From positions 1-46,060 of the forward strand of contig CANMLD010000011.1 in assembly GCA_947498315.1 (NCBI GenBank): a stretch of 46,060 nt of DNA, in the 5' to 3' direction. A model generated the notes under the pieces. The model saw nothing but the letters and a program-made list of their open reading frames with translations. It was not told the DNA's origin and did no database searches. Of this stretch, positions 9,552 through 18,422 are shown in pieces. Position numbers and translations under genes: made by a program. The stretch comes from Pseudomonadota bacterium (GTDB lineage: Bacteria; Myxococcota_A; UBA9042; GCA-2863065). The first letter of the stretch is position 1, and each line of letters starts with the position of its first letter.

Positions 9552-11849
9552 ATGTCAGTAGAACAGCGTGTAGCAGGGCAGCCGGACAACGGGCTTCAGA
9601 GCGGAGCGGCGTCGCCGCGTCTTCGGCTAGCGGCGGGTACGCTCGCGAGCGTGACGTTGGCGCTCGCGGCCTTCGCCGTGACGACGGGTGCCAAGGGCTG
9701 CGGCTCGAGCTCGTCTTCGGGCGACGAAGACCCCATCTGCAAGGTGGCCAGCGACTGCGAAGGTCTGCCGCACATCGCGTGTGACGGCACCTGGAGCTGC
9801 GACGAAGGGCAGTGCAACTTCACCTGCGAGCAAACCGATCCCGAGCCGACCAGTTGCACCAGCAACGCGGACTGCGACGAAGGCCTCGTCTGCGAGATCC
9901 CGGCCGCCTGCCCTGCCTGCAAGATGGCCGCACCGTGCGCCTGCGCAGGAGAGTGCAAAAAGCCGGTCGTCGACCCACCGCCCACCGGCTGCCAGAGCGA
10001 CACGGATTGCGCGTTCGGCCAGCAGTGTCTCATTGCGTGCCCGTCCTGCATCCCTGGCGCCGTGTGCCCGCCATGCGACGGCCAGTGCGTGGACGTCGGC
10101 CTCCCCCCGGGCGCGTGTCAGTCCGATGCCGACTGCAAGGATGGCATGGTCTGCGCAGGCGGCTTCAACCCCACGATGCTCATCGCTTGTGAGCCGGACG
10201 CGAACGGGGAGATGAACTGCCCGCCGAAGTACGGGACCTGCACCCACGTCGACCCACCGCCCACCGGCTGCCAGTCGGACGCCGAGTGCAAAGAGGGCTC
10301 CCCGTGCCAGATCATCTGCGCGCCGTGCATGCCCGGTGGGGACTGCCCGCCATGCTTCGGTGAGTGCCTGCCGGTGACGACCACGGCGTGCTGGACTGAC
10401 GCCGACTGCGCCAAGGGCGAGGCGTGCGTCACCGACTCGTGTGACTCGAACGCCGACGCGGCCGGGATCCCCTGCTTCATGGCCGAGGATGGCACCACGA
10501 ATTGCGATGGGTGCGCTGGCACATGTCAAGCGGTGGTGGAGCCCCCAAGCTGTTCGTCGGACCTCGACTGCAAGCCCGGATACTATTGCACCATCGAGAC
10601 CTGCCCCGACGCCCCGTGTTACTTCGATCCCGCCACCGGTACGGAGACCTGCCCGCCCTGCACCGGCAGCTGTACGCCCTACGAGGACACGGTCGGCTGC
10701 GCGAGTGACTCAGAGTGCGCCGAGGGGCAACTCTGCGAGATCATGTGCCCGGTCTGCATCACCTTCCCGTGCCCGTGCATCGGCACCTGCACGGACCCGA
10801 AGCCGGGTTGCGAGTCCGACGCCGAGTGCGCGCCGGGCGAAGCCTGCATCAAGGACGTCTGCCCGCTCGCTCCCTGCGCCTTCGACCCGGCAACGGGTGA
10901 GGCCGTCTGCCCGCCGTGTTACGGCACCTGTCAGGGCACGGAGCCGCCCCCGTATGACTGCCAGGTCGACTCGGACTGCGCGTCCGGGTACTGCGCCATC
11001 GAGCTGTGCACGAAGATCGCCTGTCAGGAGGGTGGTCCTTGCCCCATCTGTCTCGGCTACTGCTCAGAGCCGGAGCCCGCGGGCTGCACGTCCGACGCAG
11101 ATTGCGGCAAGGGTCAAGCCTGCGCCATCGCGTGCCCGGCTTGCTTCGCGCCGGGCGGCTGTGGTCCGTGTATCGGCACTTGCGTGGACGTGGCGCCGTC
11201 GGGGTGCGTCGCCACAGGGTGTTCGGGCCAGATCTGCGCTGCGCAGCCGATGGCCTCGACCTGTGAGTGGAAGCCCGAATACGCCTGCTACGCCTACGCC
11301 AACTGCACTTCCGATTCGGTCGGGCAGTGCGGTTGGCAGAAGACGCCGGAGTTCGTGGCTTGCATGGACAAGCTGAACGGCGTCGGGATGTGCAACGGCG
11401 ACGCGGCCTGCCCGCCCGGGACGGCGTGCATCAATGGCAAGTGCTCCGAGATCCCGCAGCCAACCTGCCAGGTCACGGGCTGCTCTGGAGAAGTCTGCGC
11501 GGCTGAGGAGACGGCCAGCATCTGCATCTGGCAAGAGGAGTTCACCTGCAATGCGTACGCGACCTGCGCTGCAGCAGCGGATGGCGTCTGCGGGTGGCAG
11601 AAGACTCCAGAGTACGTGAAGTGCCTCGAGGCACTGAATCCGCCTTCGAAGACCTGTGTCGTCACGGGCTGCTCGAACCACATCTGCGCCGATAAGCCCA
11701 TGATCACGACCTGCGAGTACAAGCCCGAGTACCAGTGCTTCGCCGCCGCGAAGTGTGGGGTGCAAGCCGACGGGAACTGCGGCTGGCAGAAGACCGACGC
11801 GCTGAGTGCGTGCCTCAAAAATCCGCCGAGCGCGCCCGGGACGCCCTGA
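9552..11849 (+). CDS. Secreted cysteine-rich repeat protein: ~11 CxSDxDCxxGxxC modules plus three eight-cysteine-cluster modules
   Basis: Repeated GCQSDADCKxGxxC...CPPCxGxC; three C-terminal CxVTGCSxxxCA...C...C...C...CGWQKT...C units. ATG at 9552 preceded by agagggtga. Confidence 0.85.
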   Translation: MSVEQRVAGQPDNGLQSGAASPRLRLAAGTLASVTLALAAFAVTTGAKGCGSSSSSGDEDPICKVASDCEGLPHIACDGTWSCDEGQCNFTCEQTDPEPTSCTSNADCDEGLVCEIPAACPACKMAAPCACAGECKKPVVDPPPTGCQSDTDCAFGQQCLIACPSCIPGAVCPPCDGQCVDVGLPPGACQSDADCKDGMVCAGGFNPTMLIACEPDANGEMNCPPKYGTCTHVDPPPTGCQSDAECKEGSPCQIICAPCMPGGDCPPCFGECLPVTTTACWTDADCAKGEACVTDSCDSNADAAGIPCFMAEDGTTNCDGCAGTCQAVVEPPSCSSDLDCKPGYYCTIETCPDAPCYFDPATGTETCPPCTGSCTPYEDTVGCASDSECAEGQLCEIMCPVCITFPCPCIGTCTDPKPGCESDAECAPGEACIKDVCPLAPCAFDPATGEAVCPPCYGTCQGTEPPPYDCQVDSDCASGYCAIELCTKIACQEGGPCPICLGYCSEPEPAGCTSDADCGKGQACAIACPACFAPGGCGPCIGTCVDVAPSGCVATGCSGQICAAQPMASTCEWKPEYACYAYANCTSDSVGQCGWQKTPEFVACMDKLNGVGMCNGDAACPPGTACINGKCSEIPQPTCQVTGCSGEVCAAEETASICIWQEEFTCNAYATCAAAADGVCGWQKTPEYVKCLEALNPPSKTCVVTGCSNHICADKPMITTCEYKPEYQCFAAAKCGVQADGNCGWQKTDALSACLKNPPSAPGTP

Positions 11850-11852
11850 TCC

Positions 11853-13040
11853 ATGCGACGACTCGCCGCGCTTTTGATGGTCGCCCCCCTGGCTTGTCAA
11901 GACGGCGCGGCGGGTCTGTCACCGTCGCTCGGTGGCGGCGACGTCATCGGTGCATCGGGTGACGCGACCGGCGGCAACGCCGACTCTGATGACATCGGCG
12001 GTTCCGACTCCGGTGACGGGGTCGCCGGGTCGGACGTCGACCTAGGCGACTCGGACTCGACTGGCAGCGATGGCGACGCCGTGATGGCGGACGATGTACT
12101 GGAGGCAGAAGACGTTGGAGCGTTCGAGGACGTGACGGCGCCCGATGATGTCGTGAGCTCTACGGACACGGAGCCGAGTGGAGACGTCGGGAGCGAGCCA
12201 GACGTCACCCCGGACGACGTGGCTGTCCTCGAGGACACGCTCCCCGTCGACGACGTCACGCCAGTCGACGACGTCGGCCTTGGCGAGGATACGAACCCGA
12301 GCGAGGATACACCCGTGCTCGAGGACGTGCCGGCGATAGCGGATGTCCCGGACACCAGCTCCGAACCTGACGACACGAGCGCGGCTGACGTCGCGCCACC
12401 GCTCGGGCCCGAGACCGTCTGGTTCCGACTGAACGACATGGACTTCGTAGCGCCGGCGTTGTGCCTGCCGGGGCCGGGGAGCTGCCTGGACATCACAAGC
12501 TTCGCAAACACCTACCTCGGTCCCGTGTTCAGCGACACGGTCGAGCCAACCGACATCGTCCTCTCGTTCACCCAGCCCGAAGGCAGCACGACCGCAGCGG
12601 TGGAGCTGGGCGAAGGCGACTGCGTTCGAACGGGCGAGGTCATCTCGAGCTGTGAGGTCGGCGATACTCCCCCACCCGCGTCCTTTGACGCTACAGTCTC
12701 GACCACGGACGCCTGCCTCGGCGTCGCTGCGCCGTGTTTCGCCACCAACGAGGCGCTCTCCTCGTTGGCGGTGCAAGTCGGGACGTTCCAGATCGGGCTC
12801 TCTAATGCGGAAGTCGCGGGTCGCATCGTCGGAGCCGGCCCGGACCGAACCATCGAGGACGGGCTCCTGAAGGGCTTCCTGCCCGAAAAGATCGCCAAGA
12901 CCTTGACCGTCGACGCTCCGGTCTTCGGGGTCTTGTCCGTCGCTCAGTTGATGGCAAAGGCGCCCCTGATCACCGTGAACACGCAACCCGGTTGGATGGT
13001 CGAGTTCTCGTTCGCCGCCGCCGAAGTCCCCGGACCTTAA
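11853..13040 (+). CDS. Secreted lipoprotein with Asp/Val-rich low-complexity linker
   Basis: MRRLAALLMVAPLACQDG lipobox; long linker (EDVTAPDDVVSSTDTEPSGDVGSEPDVTPDDVAVLEDT...) then a globular domain. Confidence 0.75.
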   Translation: MRRLAALLMVAPLACQDGAAGLSPSLGGGDVIGASGDATGGNADSDDIGGSDSGDGVAGSDVDLGDSDSTGSDGDAVMADDVLEAEDVGAFEDVTAPDDVVSSTDTEPSGDVGSEPDVTPDDVAVLEDTLPVDDVTPVDDVGLGEDTNPSEDTPVLEDVPAIADVPDTSSEPDDTSAADVAPPLGPETVWFRLNDMDFVAPALCLPGPGSCLDITSFANTYLGPVFSDTVEPTDIVLSFTQPEGSTTAAVELGEGDCVRTGEVISSCEVGDTPPPASFDATVSTTDACLGVAAPCFATNEALSSLAVQVGTFQIGLSNAEVAGRIVGAGPDRTIEDGLLKGFLPEKIAKTLTVDAPVFGVLSVAQLMAKAPLITVNTQPGWMVEFSFAAAEVPGP

Positions 13041-13065
13041 GGGCCGCAACTCCAAGAGAGCCATT

Positions 13066-13731
13066 ATGACGAACTGGCGAGATACGGAGCGGCACGAGCG
13101 GCTCTGGAAACAGGTCGAGCCGTGCCTCCCACCGGGCGAGATCGCGCACGACGCCCTCCACATCGAGCGTGTCTACCGGTGGGCGCTGAAGCTCGCCCAA
13201 GAACATGGTGTGTCCCGCGAGCTCGCTGGAGCGGCCGCGCTGGTCCACGATCTCGTCCCCATACCGAAAGACTCCGTTGACCGACCGCTCGGGGGCGAGA
13301 AATCGGCGTTGGCGGCGGGCCCGGTCCTCACCGAGGCTGGATATGATCCGGGCGACGTGGCGGCCATCGTGGACGCTGTGCGGACGTCGAGTTGGTCAGC
13401 CGGCCACGCGCCACGGAGCCCGCTTGGCGCGTTGCTCCAGGACGCCGATCGCTTGGACGCCATCGGCGTGATCGGCGCCGCCCGTTGCTTCGCGACGGCC
13501 CAGTACATGTCGAAGCCCGACCGTCCGGGCCGGCTCTACGACCCGACGGACCCCTTCGGCGCGAGCGGCCGGGCTCTCGACGACCGGCGCCAGGCCATCG
13601 ACCACTTCGAACGGAAGCTCTTGAAGCTCGCCGCGTCGATGCACTCCGACCTTGCGAAGCGCGAAGCCGAAAGACGCCAGGCCTCGATGCTCGCGCTTCT
13701 ATCAGCGCTTCGGGACGAGCTGTCGCCCTGA
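13066..13731 (+). CDS. HD-domain metal-dependent phosphohydrolase
   Basis: HDALHIERVYRWAL, ALVHDLVP, LLQDADRLDAIG and the C-terminal YDPTDPFGASGRALDD...HFERKLLKL pattern. Confidence 0.85.
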   Translation: MTNWRDTERHERLWKQVEPCLPPGEIAHDALHIERVYRWALKLAQEHGVSRELAGAAALVHDLVPIPKDSVDRPLGGEKSALAAGPVLTEAGYDPGDVAAIVDAVRTSSWSAGHAPRSPLGALLQDADRLDAIGVIGAARCFATAQYMSKPDRPGRLYDPTDPFGASGRALDDRRQAIDHFERKLLKLAASMHSDLAKREAERRQASMLALLSALRDELSP

Positions 13732-13894
13732 CGGACATGGCCCTCCACTCCTTGACGCCTTTGGACGAGCTCGTGGGGAGATGAGCGAATCGCAGCGCCT
13801 CCGAGTCCATGAACAGCACATTCGGTTTGCCACCATCGCCCCCGGCTGGCACAACCCACTCGCCGGCGCCAAACGTGCGCCTCCTGGAGTCATC

Positions 13895-14707
13895 ATGCGA
13901 ACCTCTTTACTCGCCCTCGCCATCCCGGCCGTCTTCGCTCTCGGTTGTCAGAAATCCACGCCGACCCCGGCTGCTGCGCCTGCTGCGGCGGCCGTCAAGC
14001 CGGCAGAAGCGCCCGCTGCGCCTGCGCCACAGGCCGCTCAGCCCGAAGCACCGACCGGCGCCACGGCCGGAGCTATCGTCGCTGCGCCTGCCGCTGAAGC
14101 AGCGCCCGTCGCTCCTGCGGAAGGGGCGACTATCGCCGCCGCGGACGGCGCGCAAGACGGCGACGCCCCGAAGGCAAAGGGCTGCGGCGGGTGTGGCGGC
14201 GCCTGCGGCGGCGCAGCCAAAGCCGAAGACAAGGCGGCGGCACCGACGGCGTGCACAGGCGAGCCCGGCGTCGGCGTCGCGGCCCCGGAAGGCGTTGCGG
14301 CCCCCGCAGCGGCAACCGCGGCTCACTTCGGTGAGGCCTTCACGCTGACCGATTCGGTTGCGGTCGACGACGTGATGAGCCGCCCTGACGACTTCAGTGG
14401 CAAGACCATCCGCGTGGCAGCGAACATCACCAAGGTCTGCAAGAAGAAGGGCTGCTGGTTCGTCGTGGCCGGCGAGAAGGCCGATGGCGCCTATATCCGC
14501 GTCACCATGAAGGATTACGGCTTCTTCGTCCCCCTCGACGCCGACGGGCGCAAAGCCGTGGTCGAGGGCGTCTTCACGAAGGTCGACGTCCCCGAGGCCG
14601 CACGTAAGCACCTCGCTGAAGACGGCAAGGAAGACCCGACCAAGGTACAGGGCTCGGCCGTCGAGCTGACCCTAGTGGCCACGGCCATCGACATCACGAC
14701 GCCCTGA
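13895..14707 (+). CDS. DUF4920-like lipoprotein with Ala/Pro/Glu-rich linker and CGGCGGAC motif
   Basis: MRTSLLALAIPAVFALGCQKS lipobox at ATG 13895; C-terminal VDDVMSRPDDFSGKTIRVAANITKVCKKKGCWFVV...FVPLDADGRKAVVEGVF. Confidence 0.8.
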   Translation: MRTSLLALAIPAVFALGCQKSTPTPAAAPAAAAVKPAEAPAAPAPQAAQPEAPTGATAGAIVAAPAAEAAPVAPAEGATIAAADGAQDGDAPKAKGCGGCGGACGGAAKAEDKAAAPTACTGEPGVGVAAPEGVAAPAAATAAHFGEAFTLTDSVAVDDVMSRPDDFSGKTIRVAANITKVCKKKGCWFVVAGEKADGAYIRVTMKDYGFFVPLDADGRKAVVEGVFTKVDVPEAARKHLAEDGKEDPTKVQGSAVELTLVATAIDITTP

Positions 14708-14715
14708 CCCTCGAG

Positions 14716-15531
14716 GTGGGAAGCGCGCGCCACGCCGGGCCCGACTCCGAGAGACTCGACCGTCTCATCGCTCACGGGCTCGGCTGGACGCGCTCTGCTG
14801 CTCAAAAGGCCATTCGCCGTTGCCGGGTGACCATTGACGACGTGTGGGTGCGCGATCCCGCGACCAAAGTGGCTCCGAAGGCTCAGGTCAAGGTCGAAGA
14901 CCGGGTCGTGCCTCGTCTCGACCGCACCGTGCTCATGATGAACAAGCAGGCCGGCTCGGTGTCGGCGAACGTAGACGCGTCAGAGCGGACGGTGATGGAG
15001 GACCTCCCCGAGCCGCTTCGGCGTGACGACCTGCGAATCGTGGGCCGCCTCGACAAGGACACGACAGGGCTCCTGCTCCTCACCAACGATGGCGACCTGC
15101 TCCATCGCTTGACGCACCCACGTCACGGCATCGAGAAGACGTACGGGCTCACTTTTGAGGGGACGCTCGATGGGGATTCGGCGGCCCGCTTCGAGGCTGG
15201 CTTGACTCTCGATGACGGCACGCAGTGCGCCCCCGCCCATATCACGTTCACCGGCCCGGACGCCGCCGAAGTGCTCGTGCATGAAGGGAAATACCATCAG
15301 GTGAAGCGCATGATCGCCGCCATTGGTGGGCGCGTCATCACACTCGAACGAACGCGGATGGGACCGCTAGTCCTCGACGCCGACCTTCAGCGTGGACAGA
15401 CCCGTCCACTGACGGAGGGCGAGATCGAGGCGTTGGACCAAGCTGTAAGCCCGAGCGCCGGCGTCGCCGGCAGCAGCCCGGGACATCGAGTCAGTCATGA
15501 GCGGCGGCTAGAGGACGGAGAGCAACCGTAG
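14716..15531 (+). CDS. rsuA: RsuA/RluB-family 16S rRNA pseudouridine synthase (GTG start)
   Basis: S4-like N-terminus; VGRLDKDTTGLLLLTNDGDLLHRLTHPRHGIEKTY, HEGKYHQVKRMIAAIG. The exact subfamily is not resolved by eye. Confidence 0.85.
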   Translation: MGSARHAGPDSERLDRLIAHGLGWTRSAAQKAIRRCRVTIDDVWVRDPATKVAPKAQVKVEDRVVPRLDRTVLMMNKQAGSVSANVDASERTVMEDLPEPLRRDDLRIVGRLDKDTTGLLLLTNDGDLLHRLTHPRHGIEKTYGLTFEGTLDGDSAARFEAGLTLDDGTQCAPAHITFTGPDAAEVLVHEGKYHQVKRMIAAIGGRVITLERTRMGPLVLDADLQRGQTRPLTEGEIEALDQAVSPSAGVAGSSPGHRVSHERRLEDGEQP

Positions 15532-15891
15532 ATTGAACCCGATGCCCATCTTCACGATCAGCGGGGAGCCCGCGTTGTCGAGCAGCGTCATCGAGTAGCC
15601 CTTGGCCTTGCCGGCGACGACGAAGACGGGGACCGAGCCGAGGTCGCCGTAGTTGGAGTCTACGGGGACCGGCATGAAACCGCCGTCGTCCGCGTCGATG
15701 AAGGTCGCGCTCTCTTTGCCGAGCCCGAGCGTGACGGCCTTCAGCTCCTGCCGTGTGGCGCTCGAGACGAAGACCGAGGTCTCATCGGTCAACTTGCTCT
15801 CGCCACTACCGAAGTAGTTTAGGAGCTTGGTCGCCGAGTCCTTGGCTGCCTTGGGGACGATTACCCGACCCTGTGTGCCATCGCTATGCAC
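15508..15891 (-). CDS. Hypothetical protein (possible 5'-truncated remnant), GTG start
   Basis: 127-aa ORF in the gap between rsuA and the aminotransferase gene. The coding-like frame continues upstream (SHDVASFDDQ) to an in-frame TAG with no ATG. Confidence 0.4.
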   Translation of the reverse strand: MHSDGTQGRVIVPKAAKDSATKLLNYFGSGESKLTDETSVFVSSATRQELKAVTLGLGKESATFIDADDGGFMPVPVDSNYGDLGSVPVFVVAGKAKGYSMTLLDNAGSPLIVKMGIGFNLRLLSVL

Positions 15892-16011
15892 CTGATCATC
15901 AAAAGAGGCGACGTCATGCGACGCGCGGGGGTGCTAGGAGCTGCTCATCGCATACGCGCTCTTCCGCGAGACCGCCGGGCCAAGGAAGTTCCCGGTTCGA
16001 CGAAAGCCACC

Positions 16012-17205
16012 TCAGCGACGACGCCCCGGATAGACCTCGAGACCTTCACCGAGGAGGCGCATCGACAGCGCGAGGTCAGCCGTGTTGAGCACGTAAGCGA
16101 TGCGCACTTCGTCGGCGCCGCGACCAGGCTCGGCATAGAAGCCCGCGCCAGGTGCGACCATGACGGTCTGGCCGCCACTCGAGAACGACTCGAGCATGAA
16201 GCGGACGAACGTGTCTCCGTCGTCGATGGGCAGGCGCGCCATCTGGTAGAAAGCCCCCTCCGGTCGGTGCGCCAGCACCCCGGGGATCGCCTTCAGTCCC
16301 TCGAATACGGTGTCGCGGCGACGTCGATACTCATCCCGAGCCACGTCGAAGAAGTCGGGGGCCAGCGATGTAGCCCGAGCCCCGACCACCTGCGCCAAGG
16401 CGGGCGGCGATAGCCGTGCTTGAGCGAACTTCATGGACGATGCCATGACCCCACTGTGCCGCGACACGAGGCAGCCGATACGTGCGCCGCACAGCGAGTA
16501 GCGCTTCGAGAGCGAGTCCACGACGACGGCGCGATCACCAAGCGCTGGGTATGCCAGCACGCTCTGCGGTAAGGCGCCTTCGTAGACGAACTCACGGTAG
16601 ACCTCATCGGCGATGAGGAAGAGGTCGCGGCGCGCACAGAGGTCGACGACCGACTGCATCTCGGCGTCCGTGTACACGGCGCCGGTTGGGTTCGATGGGT
16701 TGCAGATGAGGACCGCCCGAGTCTTCGGCCCGATCCACGCGTCAAGGTCTTCAGGCAGATGGTAGCCCGTCTCGACCGCCGTTGGGATGGGCCTCACCAC
16801 GATGCCGAGGAGCTGCGCATAACCGATGTAGTTCGCGTACATCGGGTCTGGGATGGCGATCTCGTCGCCCGGGTCTAGGCACGCCGCGAGGGCAAAGAAC
16901 ACCGCCTCACTGCCGCCGGTTGTGACGATGAGGTCGGACGGCGCGAGCTCGTGGCCGAGGCGACGATAGTAGGCGAAGAGCGCCTCCCGGAAGGGCGCGT
17001 CGCCCCCCGACGGACCATAGGCGATGACGGTGTCGTGGTAGTCCGTGAGCGCCGCGCGCATCACGGCCGGCGTCTCGATGTCGGGCTGTCCAATGTTCAG
17101 GTGGAGGACGTTCACGCCGCGCGCGCGCGCCGCGTCGGCATACGGAACGAGCTTTCGAATGGGGGAAGAAGGCGAATCGAGGCCACGGCGTGAGGGAGCA
17201 GGCAT
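16012..17205 (-). CDS. Class I/II PLP-dependent aminotransferase (aspartate aminotransferase-like)
   Basis: NIGQPDIETP, YGPSGGDAPFREAL, NPSNPTGAVYTDAEM, DEVYREFVYEG, DSLSKRYSLCGARIGCLV. ATG at 17205 chosen. Confidence 0.93.
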   Translation of the reverse strand: MPAPSRRGLDSPSSPIRKLVPYADAARARGVNVLHLNIGQPDIETPAVMRAALTDYHDTVIAYGPSGGDAPFREALFAYYRRLGHELAPSDLIVTTGGSEAVFFALAACLDPGDEIAIPDPMYANYIGYAQLLGIVVRPIPTAVETGYHLPEDLDAWIGPKTRAVLICNPSNPTGAVYTDAEMQSVVDLCARRDLFLIADEVYREFVYEGALPQSVLAYPALGDRAVVVDSLSKRYSLCGARIGCLVSRHSGVMASSMKFAQARLSPPALAQVVGARATSLAPDFFDVARDEYRRRRDTVFEGLKAIPGVLAHRPEGAFYQMARLPIDDGDTFVRFMLESFSSGGQTVMVAPGAGFYAEPGRGADEVRIAYVLNTADLALSMRLLGEGLEVYPGRRR

Positions 17206-17302
17206 GGCTGGAGCGTGCATTCCCCGTCGGCCGAGGTCAACTACGCCGCCGCCACTTCTCTCTGTCCTTGAATACCGTGCTGTGGGTCGGTAGCGTGCCG
17301 CC

Positions 17303-18412
17303 ATGCGAACGCGTCACCACCTCCGCTCCTCCTCTCCCCTGATCGCCGCGGTCGCCGCGTTTTGCCTTAGCGCAGCTGCCTGCTCGGCGGAGGGCGGCAA
17401 AGGCAAGTCCGACGCCAACGGCGGCGTGGACGGCGACACGTCGATGAGCGCCGACGGCGTAGCGACCGAGATCGCGGATGGGCCCGATGTGGCCGATGAG
17501 CAGGGCATCGCTGCAGAGCCCGACGTCGCTCTAGAGCCTGACGTCGCAGGCCCGCCTGACGTGGCGGAAGTGCCGGATGTGCCCGTGGTTCCGGACGTCC
17601 CGCCAGTCCCCGACACCGCCGTGGAGCCCGAGCTCGCTGATGAAGACGGCGACCAGGTCCCGGACGTTGCCGACCTGTTCCCGAAGGATCCGAACCTGCC
17701 GGGCACCGTCATCCCGGGTAAGGTCTACGCGCACACGATGAACGAGCTCTACTCCATGGACGTGAAGACCTACAAGGTCACGCTGGTGGCAAAGTTCAGT
17801 TGGCCCGATCCCTTTGCTGTGTTCAACACGCTCACCGACATCGCCATCGATCGCTACGGCGTCCTCTATGGCGTGGGCAAGTCGGTCATCCACGTGTGCC
17901 ACCCGACGACGGCGAAGTGCACCGAAGTCGGCGAGCTCCCCGAGAACTTCAACGCCATGTCGTTCGTGCCGGCAGGAGTCCTCGACGTCGACAAGGACGT
18001 CCTCGTCGGCGTCGGCAGCGGAGGGACCTGGTATCGCCTCGATCTGATTCAGGGTTCTTTCGTCCCGACTGCGCTCGGTGAGTACGGCGACCCCTACACG
18101 TCGAGCGGCGACGTCTACTCGATCGCCGGCATCGGGACCTTCGCGTCCGTGAACAAGTCGGGTGACACCAGCGACTGGCTGGTGGAGGTCGACCCGGCAA
18201 CGGGCGCGGTCATCAAGGAGGTCGCGCGCCTCGAAGGCTACAGCTCGGTCTTCGGCATCGCCGGCTGGACCGACCGGGCCTTCGGGTTCGACGACGGCGG
18301 CGCCATCATCGTCGTGGACGTGAAGACCGGCGTGGTCGTCAAGGAGCTGCAGAACACGGGCAAAGGCTGGTGGGGCGCGGGCGTCCCGACGGTGGTCCCG
18401 AAGGACCAATGA
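17303..18412 (+). CDS. Secreted lipoprotein with D-V-P-E repeat linker and beta-propeller-like C-terminus
   Basis: MRTRHHLRSSSPLIAAVAAFCLSAAACSAEGG lipobox; linker PDVALEPDVAGPPDVAEVPDVPVVPDVPPVPD; C-terminal TDIAIDRYGVLYGVG... Confidence 0.75.
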   Translation: MRTRHHLRSSSPLIAAVAAFCLSAAACSAEGGKGKSDANGGVDGDTSMSADGVATEIADGPDVADEQGIAAEPDVALEPDVAGPPDVAEVPDVPVVPDVPPVPDTAVEPELADEDGDQVPDVADLFPKDPNLPGTVIPGKVYAHTMNELYSMDVKTYKVTLVAKFSWPDPFAVFNTLTDIAIDRYGVLYGVGKSVIHVCHPTTAKCTEVGELPENFNAMSFVPAGVLDVDKDVLVGVGSGGTWYRLDLIQGSFVPTALGEYGDPYTSSGDVYSIAGIGTFASVNKSGDTSDWLVEVDPATGAVIKEVARLEGYSSVFGIAGWTDRAFGFDDGGAIIVVDVKTGVVVKELQNTGKGWWGAGVPTVVPKDQ

Positions 18413-18422
18413 CACTAGTTCG

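Noticed and set aside
9627-10529. 300-aa minus-strand ORF opposite the Cys-rich gene
   Set aside because: Shadow ORF of a repetitive, GC-rich coding region on the opposite strand.
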